Assembly (NCBI RefSeq): GCF_013031405.1
Contig: NZ_WPZY01000002.1
Span: 409,491 to 473,490 of the forward strand
Reading direction: 5' to 3'
DNA: 64,000 nt
DNA from: Ruegeria sp. HKCCD8929
GTDB lineage: Bacteria > Pseudomonadota > Alphaproteobacteria > Rhodobacterales > Rhodobacteraceae
The notes under the pieces were generated by a model. That model searched no databases and was not told where the DNA came from. It saw nothing but the letters and a program-made list of their open reading frames with translations. Positions 55,387 through 63,258 of this stretch are shown here, one piece after another. Within the stretch, counting starts at the first letter, position 1. Every line of letters begins with the position of its first letter. Position numbers and translations under genes: made by a program.

Positions 55387-55947
55387 GTGGCAGAAGAAGA
55401 AAAACCGCTGCTGATCAAGCGCTACGCCAGCCGGCGGCTCTATAACACCGAGACCAGCGACTATGTCACGCTCGAGGATATCGCCGGGTTCATCCGCGAC
55501 GGGCGCGAGGTTCAGATCGTCGATCTGAAATCCGGCGATGACCTGACCCGGCAGTATCTGCTTCAGATCATTGCCGAACATGAAAGCCGGGGCGAGAACG
55601 TGCTGCCGGTGAATGTGCTCAACGATCTGGTGCGCAGCTACATGGTGCCGGGCGGTGGGCTGATGCCGCAATTCCTGCAAAGCTCGTTCGAGATGCTGCG
55701 CGAAAGCCAGGCCAAGATGGTCGAGAACATGAACGCCATGAACCCGATGTCCAAGATGCCCGGATTCGATGCGATGCAGGCGCAGCAACAGGCGTTCCTG
55801 AAGGCGATGACCAGCGGGTTGTCCGGAAATTGGTCCGCACCCGATCCCGCCGCAGAAGATGAGACGAAATCCAGCCAGGGCGAGGATCTGGACGAGATCA
55901 AGAAACAGCTTGCCGAGCTGCAGAAAAAGCTCTCCAAGCTTAGCTAG
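55387..55947 (+). CDS. phaR: Polyhydroxyalkanoate synthesis regulator PhaR
   Basis: 186 residues, GTG start after GGGGAGGGG. The N-terminal DNA-binding PHB_acc_N domain is exact: PLLIKRYASRRLYNTETSDYVTLEDIA, then IRDGREVQIVDLKSGDDLTRQYLLQIIAEHES; the second PHB_acc region follows (VLPVNVLNDLVRSYMVPGGGLMPQFLQSSFEML). A coiled coil ends the protein. PhaR represses phasin and PHA genes and senses PHA granules. No PHA synthase or phasin genes are in the window. Confidence 0.95.
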   Translation: MAEEEKPLLIKRYASRRLYNTETSDYVTLEDIAGFIRDGREVQIVDLKSGDDLTRQYLLQIIAEHESRGENVLPVNVLNDLVRSYMVPGGGLMPQFLQSSFEMLRESQAKMVENMNAMNPMSKMPGFDAMQAQQQAFLKAMTSGLSGNWSAPDPAAEDETKSSQGEDLDEIKKQLAELQKKLSKLS

Positions 55948-55955
55948 GCCCTGCC

Positions 55956-55974
55956 GACCCGGTCATGCCGGGTC
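55956..55974. terminator. Possible terminator hairpin between phaR and the DegT gene
   Basis: Arms GACCCGG and CCGGGTC around TCATG. No T tract on either strand, so it may be only an mRNA-end stabiliser for the two convergent genes. Confidence 0.35.
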
Positions 55975-55995
55975 AGGCCACAACTTCCGTCAGAT

Positions 55996-57210
55996 TCAGG
56001 TGCCGTAGGCGGGCATTGCCTGCGTGGCTTCGCTCACCGCGTCCAGCAGGATGTCGGTGATCACGTCCAGCTCATCCCGTGTCAGGCGCACCGGCAGGCG
56101 CACGTCGCAGGCGCGCATCAGCATGGCGCGGGTCTGCGGCAGCTCGGTCTGCTCGGGCAGGAACTGCCAGTTCCAGAAGGCGCGTGCGTTGTCCGTGCTC
56201 ATCCCGAACACCTGTACCTTGACCCCGCGCGCCTCGGCGGCGGCGGCAAAGGCGCGAGTCTCGGCCCCGTCCAGATCGACCAGATTGAACTGGATCGAAT
56301 CCGGCGCCCGCCGTTCCGGTGCCAGCGGGTCGGGCACATGGAGATGGGGCGAGGTGTTCAGCCGTTCGGCCACGTAGTCGTGGTTGGCCAGCCCGTCGCG
56401 CACCCGCCGTGCCAGTTCGGGCAGCTGCGGGCGGATCACGGCGGCGTTCAGGTTGCTCATGCGCAGGTTATAAAGCGGCAGCTTGTTTTGCCAGCGGGCA
56501 AAGGCCTGCTCCAGCTCGGGCGAGTTGTCACCATGCGGGCCCTTGTGCTTTTTCCAGTTATGCTCATAGGCGCCCGACATGATCACCGCGCGAGCCACCA
56601 GATCGGCGTCGTCGGTGATCATGATGCCGCCTTCGCCGGCGTTGATCATCTTGTAGGATTGGAACGAGAAACAGCCCACCTTGCCGATGGTGCCGATATT
56701 GCGGCCATGCCAGGTGGTGCCCAGCGAGTGCGCCGCATCCTCGATCACCGGGATGCCGCGCGCATCGCACAGCTCCATGATGGCATCCATGTCCGAGGTA
56801 TGCCCGCGCATATGGCTGATGATGACCGCCTGCACCCCGTCCAGCTTGGCGGCGAAATCACCCATGTCGATGCGGTAGTTCTGCCCCACCTCGCACAACA
56901 CCGGCACGCAGTCGGCATGTACGACCGAGGACGGCACGGCGGCAAAGGTGAAACCGGGGATCAGCACCCGCGCGTCCCGCGGCAGACCCAGCGCCTTGAG
57001 CGACAGGAACAGCGCCGCCGAGCAGGACGACACCGCCAGCGCATATTTGCTGCCAAGCAGCTCGGCGAACTCGGCCTCGAGCAACGCGACGGGCGCATCC
57101 TGCGGCGCGGTATAGCGGAACAGGTCGCCGGATTGCATCAGCGCCTCGATGGCCTCACGCGCGGCGGCGGGGATGGGTTCGGCGTCATGAACGTTGGGAG
57201 GTTGGGTCAT
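55996..57210 (-). CDS. DegT/DnrJ/EryC1/StrS-family aminotransferase
   Basis: 404 residues. PLP fold type I: YALAVSSCSAALFLSLKALGL, VLIPGFTFAAVPSSV, IEDAAHSLGTTWHGR and the PLP-Lys segment FSFQSYKMINAGEGG, then NLRMSNLNAAVIRPQL. Members transaminate keto-sugars or other aldehydes/ketones in sugar and antibiotic routes. No sugar genes are adjacent, so the substrate is unknown. An imperfect palindrome (57231-57245) sits 21-35 bases upstream. Confidence 0.9.
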   Translation of the reverse strand: MTQPPNVHDAEPIPAAAREAIEALMQSGDLFRYTAPQDAPVALLEAEFAELLGSKYALAVSSCSAALFLSLKALGLPRDARVLIPGFTFAAVPSSVVHADCVPVLCEVGQNYRIDMGDFAAKLDGVQAVIISHMRGHTSDMDAIMELCDARGIPVIEDAAHSLGTTWHGRNIGTIGKVGCFSFQSYKMINAGEGGIMITDDADLVARAVIMSGAYEHNWKKHKGPHGDNSPELEQAFARWQNKLPLYNLRMSNLNAAVIRPQLPELARRVRDGLANHDYVAERLNTSPHLHVPDPLAPERRAPDSIQFNLVDLDGAETRAFAAAAEARGVKVQVFGMSTDNARAFWNWQFLPEQTELPQTRAMLMRACDVRLPVRLTRDELDVITDILLDAVSEATQAMPAYGT

Positions 57211-57230
57211 ATTTGGAAATCCTGAATTCC

Positions 57231-57245
57231 ACTTTTCGAAAAAGT
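57231..57245. promoter_or_regulatory. Imperfect A/T palindrome before the DegT gene
   Basis: ACTTTTCGAAAAAGT, two-fold symmetric around TCGA except for one extra A. Candidate operator; single copy. Confidence 0.3.
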
Positions 57246-57321
57246 AAATTCATGACGCGGCGATGCCAAGACCCTTTTGCCCCCATCGGCGAGAATTCAC
57301 TGATCTGTGGCTTTCAGGCTC

Positions 57322-58626
57322 TCAGACGCCCAACCGGTCCCGCAGCGCGTACCAGGTCATGGCCAGCACCAGCAGCGGGCTGCGCAATGCAGGTCCGCCG
57401 GGAAAGGGCAGGGCCGGCACGCGCGAGAAGGTGTCGAACCCCTCGGCCTGCCCCTGAATGGCCAGCGCCATCAACTGCCCGGCATGGGTCGCGGTGCCGA
57501 CACCATGGCCGGAATAGCCCGAGGCCGACAGAATGTTCGGCGCCACCCGCGCCAGATAGGGCATCCGCCGCATGGTGATGCCCAGCGTGCCGCCCCAGGC
57601 ATAGTCGATCTTCACATCCCGCAGGTGCGGAAAGATCTCGGCCATCGGCTTGCGCACTTTGGCGGCGATGTCGGCGGGAAACCGATAGCCATAGCTCTCA
57701 CCACCGCCAAACAGCAGACGCTTGTCGGCGCTGAGGCGGAAATAGTTGACCACGAATTTCGTGTCGGCCACCGCCACGTCCCGGGTCAGAACCTTTGCTG
57801 TTTCGTCCCCCAAAGGCTCGGTCGCCGCGATGAAATTGTTGATCGGCATCACCCGCGCCGCCACCTTGCGGTTCAGCGAACTCAGATAGCCATTGCAGGC
57901 CAGGATCACATGTGCGGCGATGACCCGGCCCTTGTCGGTTCGTACCGTTGCCGGGGTGCGCTCTTCGATGTGATGCACCTCGGTTTCTTCGAATATCCGT
58001 ACTCCGGCAGCCCGCGCCGCCCGCGCCAGCCCCAGCGCATAGTTCAGCGGATGCAGATGCGCCGCCCCCATGTCCAGATACCCGCCCTTGTATGCGGGCG
58101 AGGGGCAGAGCGAATGTCCCTGCGCCGCGCCCAGCAGTTCGATCTGGTCATACTCATAGCGGTCCGCCAGATGCGCGGCATGGGCGTGCAACTCCCGCCG
58201 CTCGCCGTCGGACAGACCTAGCGTGGCCACGCCCGGCTTAAGGTCACAGTCGATTGCATGCCTTGCGATCAGGTCCTTGACCAGCGCCTTGGCATCCTCG
58301 GCCAGATCCCAGAGCCGAGCGGCATCCGCATCGCCCACCAGCCGCTCCAGATCCTCCTGATCCATCCGCTGCGCGCTGCCCAACTGCCCACCGTTGCGCC
58401 CCGATGCGCCAAAGCCCGCGCGATGCGCCTCGACCAGAACCACGTCGAACCCGGCCTCGGCCAGATGCAGCGCGGCCGACAGGCCGGTATAGCCGCCACC
58501 GACCACGCAGACATCCGCCCTGACCTCACCGCGCAGGGGGGCGCAACGCTCTGCCTGATGCGCCGTGGCCGCGTACCAACTGGGCGGAAATTCCCCCCGC
58601 CGGTCATTGGAATAGAGCAGATTCAT
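57322..58626 (-). CDS. FAD-dependent gamma-glutamylpolyamine oxidase-like protein
   Basis: 434 residues from ATG 58626. DAO-type flavoprotein: N-terminal NLLYSNDRRGEFPPSWYAAT, VCVVGGGYTGLSAALHLAEAGFDVVLVEA (FAD), then RNGGQLGS, HLHPLNYALGLARAARAAG, NYFRLSADKRLLFGGGESYG, YAWGGTLGITMRRMPYLAR and SGYSGHGVGTATHAGQLMA. It matches PuuB-type gamma-glutamylputrescine oxidases by length and motif order. Downstream of a glutamine-synthetase-like gene (PuuA-type) on the same strand, it likely oxidises its gamma-glutamylated amine product. Confidence 0.87.
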   Translation of the reverse strand: MNLLYSNDRRGEFPPSWYAATAHQAERCAPLRGEVRADVCVVGGGYTGLSAALHLAEAGFDVVLVEAHRAGFGASGRNGGQLGSAQRMDQEDLERLVGDADAARLWDLAEDAKALVKDLIARHAIDCDLKPGVATLGLSDGERRELHAHAAHLADRYEYDQIELLGAAQGHSLCPSPAYKGGYLDMGAAHLHPLNYALGLARAARAAGVRIFEETEVHHIEERTPATVRTDKGRVIAAHVILACNGYLSSLNRKVAARVMPINNFIAATEPLGDETAKVLTRDVAVADTKFVVNYFRLSADKRLLFGGGESYGYRFPADIAAKVRKPMAEIFPHLRDVKIDYAWGGTLGITMRRMPYLARVAPNILSASGYSGHGVGTATHAGQLMALAIQGQAEGFDTFSRVPALPFPGGPALRSPLLVLAMTWYALRDRLGV

Positions 58627-58629
58627 CCC

Positions 58630-58676
58630 GCCCCCTGCTTCTTCTTGCTGCAAATACGCATATTCCGGCCCGGGCC
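58630..58676 (-). repeat. Degenerate copy of the Rhodobacterales intergenic repeat
   Basis: On the minus strand GTATTTGCAGCAAGAAGAAG follows a GGCCCGGGCC-type GC core, resembling the tail of the repeat at 37199-37262. Lies between the two polyamine-type genes. Confidence 0.4.
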
Positions 58677-58683
58677 AAAAGGC

Positions 58684-60042
58684 TCAGACGTTGAGCAGCA
58701 GATGCTCGCGCTCCCACGGGGAGATCACCTGCAGGAACTCCTCGTATTCGGCCCGTTTCACGATGGCGTAGACCCGCGCGAATTCCGGACCCATCACCTG
58801 ATGCAGCGCCTCGGCCCCTTCGAACATATCAAGCGCGTTGCCCATCACCTGAGGAATGTCGCCCTCACCTTCGTAGGCGTCGCCATAGAACTGGCGGCGG
58901 GGGCGCTCCTGCTCGGTCAGGCCCAGATAACCGCAGGCCAGCGACAGGGCGATGCCCAGATACGGGTTGCAGTCCATGCCCGCGATCCGGTTCTCGATCC
59001 GACGCGCTTCCGGAGGGGACAGCGGCACGCGGATGCCGGTCGTGCGATTGTCGCGCGCCCATTCCAGATTGATCGGGGCGGCGTGATCCTTCACATAGCG
59101 GCGATAGGAATTCACATAAGGCGCCATCACCGCCAGACCGGCCGGCAGATGGTTCTGCAGACCCGCGATGAAGTGGTAAAACGCATCCGTCTCGCCGCCT
59201 TGCGGGCCGGAAAAGATGTTCTGCCCGGTCTCCGCGTCTATGATCGAGTGGTGGATGTGCATGGCAGACCCCGGCTCGTCCTCGATGGGTTTCGCCATGA
59301 AGGTGGCAAAACAATCGTGGCGCAGCGCCGCCTCGCGGATCAGCCGTTTGAAATAGAACACTTCATCGGCCAGCTTGACCGGATCGCCATGGCGCAGGTT
59401 GATCTCAAGCTGCCCTGCGCCGCCCTCCTGGGTGATGCCGTCGATCTCAAACCCCTGATGTTCGGCGAAGTCATAGATGTCGTCGATCACCGGGCCGAAC
59501 TCGTCCACCGCCGTCATCGAATAGGCCTGCCGCGCCGCCGCCGGACGGCCCGAACGGCCCATCATCGGCTTGATCTCATGCGCCGGGTCCAGATTGCGGG
59601 CGACCAGAAAGAACTCCATCTCGGGGGCCACGATCGGCTCCCAGCCTTTCTTGTGATAAAGCTGCACCACCCGCTTGAGCACATTGCGCGGGCTGAACGG
59701 GATCGGCGCGCCGTCCCGGTCATAGGCGTCATGGATCACCTGCAGCGTCCAGTCTCCGGTCCAGGGCGCGGCGGAGGCGGTCGAGAAATCCGGCTTGAGG
59801 ATCATGTCCTTTTCGATGAACCCGTCATCGCCGGCGGCTTCGCCCCAATCGCCGGTGATGGTCTGATAAAAGATGCTGTCGGGCAGGTGGAAATAGGACT
59901 GGCGCGCGAATTTCGAGGCAGGTACCGCCTTACCCCGCGCGATGCCGGGCAAGTCGGCGATGACGCATTCCACCTCGTCCAGGCGCCGCCCGTCCAGATA
60001 GTCCTGCGCCGCTTGCGGGAGGTTGTCCTTCCAATCGGCCAT
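58684..60042 (-). CDS. Gamma-glutamylamine synthetase-like (glutamine synthetase family) 1
   Basis: 452 residues. GS family with family-specific start (CVIADLPGIARGKAVPASKF). Metal and ATP-binding elements: VAPEMEFFLVARN, GAGQLEINLRHGDP, FMAKPIEDEPGSAMHIHHSI, NRTTGIRVPLSPPEARRIENRIAGMDCNPYL. Such PuuA-type enzymes ligate glutamate to polyamines or ethanolamine with ATP. The amidotransferase that follows upstream overlaps it by one base (60042) and the FAD oxidase follows, matching a Puu-like catabolic unit. Substrate (putrescine or other) is not proven. Confidence 0.88.
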   Translation of the reverse strand: MADWKDNLPQAAQDYLDGRRLDEVECVIADLPGIARGKAVPASKFARQSYFHLPDSIFYQTITGDWGEAAGDDGFIEKDMILKPDFSTASAAPWTGDWTLQVIHDAYDRDGAPIPFSPRNVLKRVVQLYHKKGWEPIVAPEMEFFLVARNLDPAHEIKPMMGRSGRPAAARQAYSMTAVDEFGPVIDDIYDFAEHQGFEIDGITQEGGAGQLEINLRHGDPVKLADEVFYFKRLIREAALRHDCFATFMAKPIEDEPGSAMHIHHSIIDAETGQNIFSGPQGGETDAFYHFIAGLQNHLPAGLAVMAPYVNSYRRYVKDHAAPINLEWARDNRTTGIRVPLSPPEARRIENRIAGMDCNPYLGIALSLACGYLGLTEQERPRRQFYGDAYEGEGDIPQVMGNALDMFEGAEALHQVMGPEFARVYAIVKRAEYEEFLQVISPWEREHLLLNV

Positions 60043-60722
60043 CAGGCCCTCTCTTTCTTGAAAAACGCGGCCATGAGATCGGCGATCTCGCGGCTGTCGA
60101 TGGGGCCGTCCAGCCGGTCGCTGGCCTGCTGCAACAGAGCGTCGGGCACGACGCCCTTGCCCCGGGTGCGGATCAACCCATCCACGAAACTACTGTTGAA
60201 CTCCGGATGCGGCTGGATCGTCCAGATCGTGTCGCCATAGGCCAGCACCGCGTTGCGGCAAAAGGCGTTCGAGGCCAGCACCTCGGCCCCATCGGGCAGA
60301 TCCGTGACCTGATCCTGATGCCAGGCGTTGAGCGCCACCGTGCTGCCGTCCAGTTCATACTCCGTGCGCCCAACCGCCCAGCCGCCGGAGAACTTTTCGA
60401 CCTTGCCCCCCAGCGCTTGCGCGATGATCTGGTGACCGAAACAGACGCCGATCAGCGGCAGCTTTGCTTCACGAATGTCACGAATCAGCGCCTCAAGCGG
60501 GGGTATCCATGCGTGGTCCTCATAAGCGCCGTGGCGCGACCCGGTGATCAGCCATCCCTCCGCGTCGATGGGGCTTTGCGGGAAGGTGCCGTCGACCACG
60601 GGATAGGTGTCAAACGTCAGCTCGTGCCCGTCCAGCAGGGTCTCAAACATCTGATCATAATCCCCTTCTGTTTTGATCAATGCATCGGGGGAGTGGCCGG
60701 TTTGGAGGATGCCGATTTTCAT
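60042..60722 (-). CDS. Class I glutamine amidotransferase-like protein (possible gamma-glutamyl hydrolase)
   Basis: 226 residues. Triad residues: C94 in IGVCFGHQII, H172 and E174 in IQPHPEFN. It resembles the GMP-synthase-like amidotransferases that occur with gamma-glutamylpolyamine genes, where hydrolases such as PuuD release the product amino acid, though PuuD proper belongs to a different branch. First gene of the leftward transcription unit; the palindrome AATTTGATCAAATT (60731-60744) is only nine bases ahead of its start. Confidence 0.82.
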   Translation of the reverse strand: MKIGILQTGHSPDALIKTEGDYDQMFETLLDGHELTFDTYPVVDGTFPQSPIDAEGWLITGSRHGAYEDHAWIPPLEALIRDIREAKLPLIGVCFGHQIIAQALGGKVEKFSGGWAVGRTEYELDGSTVALNAWHQDQVTDLPDGAEVLASNAFCRNAVLAYGDTIWTIQPHPEFNSSFVDGLIRTRGKGVVPDALLQQASDRLDGPIDSREIADLMAAFFKKERA

Positions 60723-60730
60723 GTTTCACC

Positions 60731-60744
60731 AATTTGATCAAATT
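60731..60744. promoter_or_regulatory. Operator-like palindrome 1 (AATTTGATCAAATT)
   Basis: Perfect 14-base palindrome. Same 12-base core (ATTTGATCAAAT) as 62159-62170. Overlaps the expected promoter or ribosome site of the amidotransferase operon. Confidence 0.62.
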
Positions 60745-60780
60745 TAGCCTAACTGACTCAGACCGCCCAGGCAAGAGGGG

Positions 60781-62100
60781 TCACACGGCCTCGAGATAGC
60801 TCAGCCAGTGGGTCTCGGGTGCGCGCTCGGCGAAGCGGGCGATCTCCTGGCGCTTGGTCATGGCCAGGTAGCGGATCAGATCGGCGGGCAGGATGCGGGC
60901 GATCAGGGGATCGGCCTCAAACCGTGTGATGGCGGAGGGCCAGTCGGCGGCGAGCTGCGGCAGGCCGTCGATCTCGTAGGCGTTGCCGGTGATCGGGGCC
61001 GGAGGCTGCATGCTGTCCTCGATCCCCGCGAGCGCAGCGCCGAGGATGGCGGCCAGCATCAGGTAGGGGTTGGTGTCGCCGCCCGCGACACGGTGCTCGA
61101 TGCGCCGCGCGGCAGGGGCGCCGCCGGGGATGCGGATCGCGGCAGTGCGGTTTTCGTAGGCCCAGCAGGCGCCGGTGGGTGCGTGGGCACCGGGCACGAG
61201 GCGGGTGTACGAGTTGCCGTGGGGCGCAAAGATCAGCGTGCTGGCGGGCATTGCCGCCAGACAGCCCGCAACCGCGTGGCGGAGCGTGTCCGTGCCTTGC
61301 GGTCCTCCATCGTCCAACACATTGTTGCCCGCGCTATCGACCACTGAGAAATGCACATGCATCCCGTTGCCGGCATCGTCCGGATAAGGCTTGGCCATGA
61401 AGGTGGCGGCAAAGCCATGCTTGCGCGCAAGCCCGCGCACCAAGGCCTTGAACAGCCACGTATCATCAGCGCAGCGCATTGCTTCCTGATGGTTGAGGTT
61501 GATCTCGAACTGGCCGATGCCGCTTTCCGAAATCGCGGTCTGGGCGGGGATGCCCATGGCCTCGCAGCCATCGTAAAGCTCGGTGAAGAAGGCGTCGAAA
61601 GCGTCCATCTCGGCCATGGACAGAACCGCCTCATCCTCCAGGCGGCGCCCAGTCAGCGGGTTGACCGGCGGGCGGGGCGTGTCGGAGGAGGCATCGAGCA
61701 GGGTGAACTCCAGCTCGGTCGCGGCGATGACGGACCAGCCGCGCGCGGCGTAGCGGTCGAGCACGGTTGCCAGCGCGTGGCGCGGGTCGCCGGCAAAGGG
61801 CTGGCCGTCATCGTGATGCATGCTCATGGGGACCAGTGCGGTGGGCGCGTCGATCCATGGCACCGGCACCGGGCCACGCCCGGTGGGGCGCAGCACGCCA
61901 TCGGCATCGCCGCTTTCAAAGACCAGTGGGCTGCCGTCGATATCGGCGCCCCAGAGGTCCACGTTCAGCGCCGAGAAGGGCATCCGTACGGCGCCGGTGT
62001 CGAGCTTGGCGGCATAGGCCGAGGGCACCCGTTTGCCGCGCATCTGGCCGTTCAGGTCACAGGCGGCGACGCGGAAAGTGTGCAGATTGCTCAGGTCCAT
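60781..62100 (-). CDS. Gamma-glutamylamine synthetase-like (glutamine synthetase family) 2
   Basis: 439 residues. Divergent from copy 1 but with the same order: AACDLNGQMRGKRVPSAYAAKL, ATELEFTLLDASSD, SGIGQFEINLNHQEA, FMAKPYPDDAGNGMHVHFSVVD, FAPHGNSYTRLVPGAHAP, NRTAAIRIPGGAPAARRIEHRVAGGDTNPYLML. Likely another glutamate-amine ligase with a different amine. It has its own promoter with a copy of the same palindrome, 59 to 70 bases upstream. Ends 37 bases before palindrome 1 and is read in the same direction as the other unit. Confidence 0.87.
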   Translation of the reverse strand: MDLSNLHTFRVAACDLNGQMRGKRVPSAYAAKLDTGAVRMPFSALNVDLWGADIDGSPLVFESGDADGVLRPTGRGPVPVPWIDAPTALVPMSMHHDDGQPFAGDPRHALATVLDRYAARGWSVIAATELEFTLLDASSDTPRPPVNPLTGRRLEDEAVLSMAEMDAFDAFFTELYDGCEAMGIPAQTAISESGIGQFEINLNHQEAMRCADDTWLFKALVRGLARKHGFAATFMAKPYPDDAGNGMHVHFSVVDSAGNNVLDDGGPQGTDTLRHAVAGCLAAMPASTLIFAPHGNSYTRLVPGAHAPTGACWAYENRTAAIRIPGGAPAARRIEHRVAGGDTNPYLMLAAILGAALAGIEDSMQPPAPITGNAYEIDGLPQLAADWPSAITRFEADPLIARILPADLIRYLAMTKRQEIARFAERAPETHWLSYLEAV

Positions 62101-62158
62101 GGGGCTCTCCGATCCTCTTTCGCGCAGGTGTAGCGCGAGGCAGGGGCGTTGTCACTGT

Positions 62159-62170
62159 ATTTGATCAAAT
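62159..62170. promoter_or_regulatory. Operator-like palindrome 2 (ATTTGATCAAAT)
   Basis: Identical 12-base core to palindrome 1, 59 bases upstream of the second GS-like gene. A shared local regulator is the likely reader. Confidence 0.6.
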
Positions 62171-62238
62171 TATTGTGGCGACGTAGGCCGGTGGTGCTGG
62201 TTTATGCGGGGCCGATTGGGTTCTGTCCGTTTCGTACA

Positions 62239-62451
62239 TCATCCGCAGCAGGAGTTTCCGGCTTGTACAGGCGGGCATGGGACGGTGCCGTAGGAGCAAT
62301 AGACACAGCAATCGCCCGGTTTGGGGTGCAGGAGCGCCTTGCAGGCGCTGCATTCGTAGAACCACTGGCAGGCGTCGGTGGGCATCTGCCCGACCTGCGC
62401 GTGGCCGCATTCGGGGCAGGTGAGGGTGCTTTGGAGTTGGGGGCCGGTCAT
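62239..62451 (-). CDS. GDCCVxC-type small Cys-rich protein
   Basis: 70 residues. Contains two zinc-finger-like CxxC pairs (LTCPECGHAQ, YECSACKALLHPK) and then the signature GDCCVYCSYGTVPCPPVQ with a CxxC/CC cluster. The family is annotated elsewhere as GDCCVxC (seleno)protein, where one Cys may be selenocysteine; here all are Cys. Mercury-resistance or redox neighbours are sometimes seen, but none here. No ribosome site is clearly seen. Function unknown. Confidence 0.8.
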   Translation of the reverse strand: MTGPQLQSTLTCPECGHAQVGQMPTDACQWFYECSACKALLHPKPGDCCVYCSYGTVPCPPVQAGNSCCG

Positions 62452-63051
62452 GGGATCTGTGGGTGCCCTTGGTTGGTGTTGTGATGGTAGCGGGGAAGGG
62501 GCTGTGAGGCCAGAAGCGCGGGATTGCGTTTGGTCAGCGTGACCGTCGTGTGCGCCGCTGGATGTAGCGCGGCCAGGGCGAACCGAGAGGGCAGATACGG
62601 TGGGTGAGATGGACGCTCAGATCTGGGCGCCCAGCCCGGAAACAAGGCACGCGGTGCCGCCGGGCAGCGGTCGTTTGTGTTGCGCCATTGGTCCGAGCAC
62701 CAATGGCGACACCGCCCCTATGGCGGGCGCTATTTTGGCATAGGCGGTGTGGTCTGAGTTCGGGTGCGTTGGCACCATGAAGGGGAGACCGTTGAGAGCA
62801 GGAGGCCGACCAGCAGTCGGTCGCTGCCCTGTGTTCGGGCTTGTGGTTGTAGTTTCTTCTGGGTTGGACGGTTGCTGGGAGGTTTGCGTTCGAAATCCCG
62901 CGAATGGTGACCAAAGTCGGGAGTGAGCCCAATGTGTTCACTGCTGCACCATGCACGAATGTCCGATCTTTCGCAATTCGGCCAAAAGTGATTATTTTAG
63001 CGCCGAAAAACTGACGTAGATAGTTCCGGCGCGCAGCCCTTCGCGAAATGA
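62452..63051. other. Gene-free, apparently degraded stretch
   Basis: About 600 bases. Short frames on both strands have no family resemblance or plausible starts. Several short inverted repeats (for example around 62690-62760, CACCAATGG/CCATTGGTC-type) are present without clear purpose. It leads into the truncated gene and IS element, so it may be an old integration scar. Confidence 0.5.
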
Positions 63052-63258
63052 TTAATTCTGCCCCGCATCGAGCGCGTCATTCGCACCTTCGGCCTCGGCG
63101 AGCGGGGGCTTCCATTCGCAGCCAGGATCAGGGTCAATGGGGTCGACATGGCTCCATTCCACAGGAAGTACGCTAGGTGTAAGGAAAATTCTCTCCACAT
63201 CATCTGGATTCGCTTGTAGCCAGCCGAGCCAACGACCGTAGAACTCTTCGTCTGGCAG
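63052..63258 (-). pseudogene. C-terminal remnant of a gene cut by the IS element
   Basis: The frame LPDEEFYGRWLGWLQANPDD, then VERIFLTPSVLPVEWSHVDPIDPDPGCEWKPPLAEAEGANDALDAGQN ends at a stop at 63052. It begins exactly at the IS terminus (63259), with no start codon, so its 5' part should lie beyond the IS outside this window. No family recognised. Confidence 0.45.

Noticed and set aside
60731..60744. FNR/FnrL binding site
   Set aside because: FnrL needs TTGAT-N4-ATCAA; here the half-sites are fused (TTGATCAA).
62448..62956. Small minus-strand frames in the degraded stretch
   Set aside because: No start signals, skewed composition and no family similarity.
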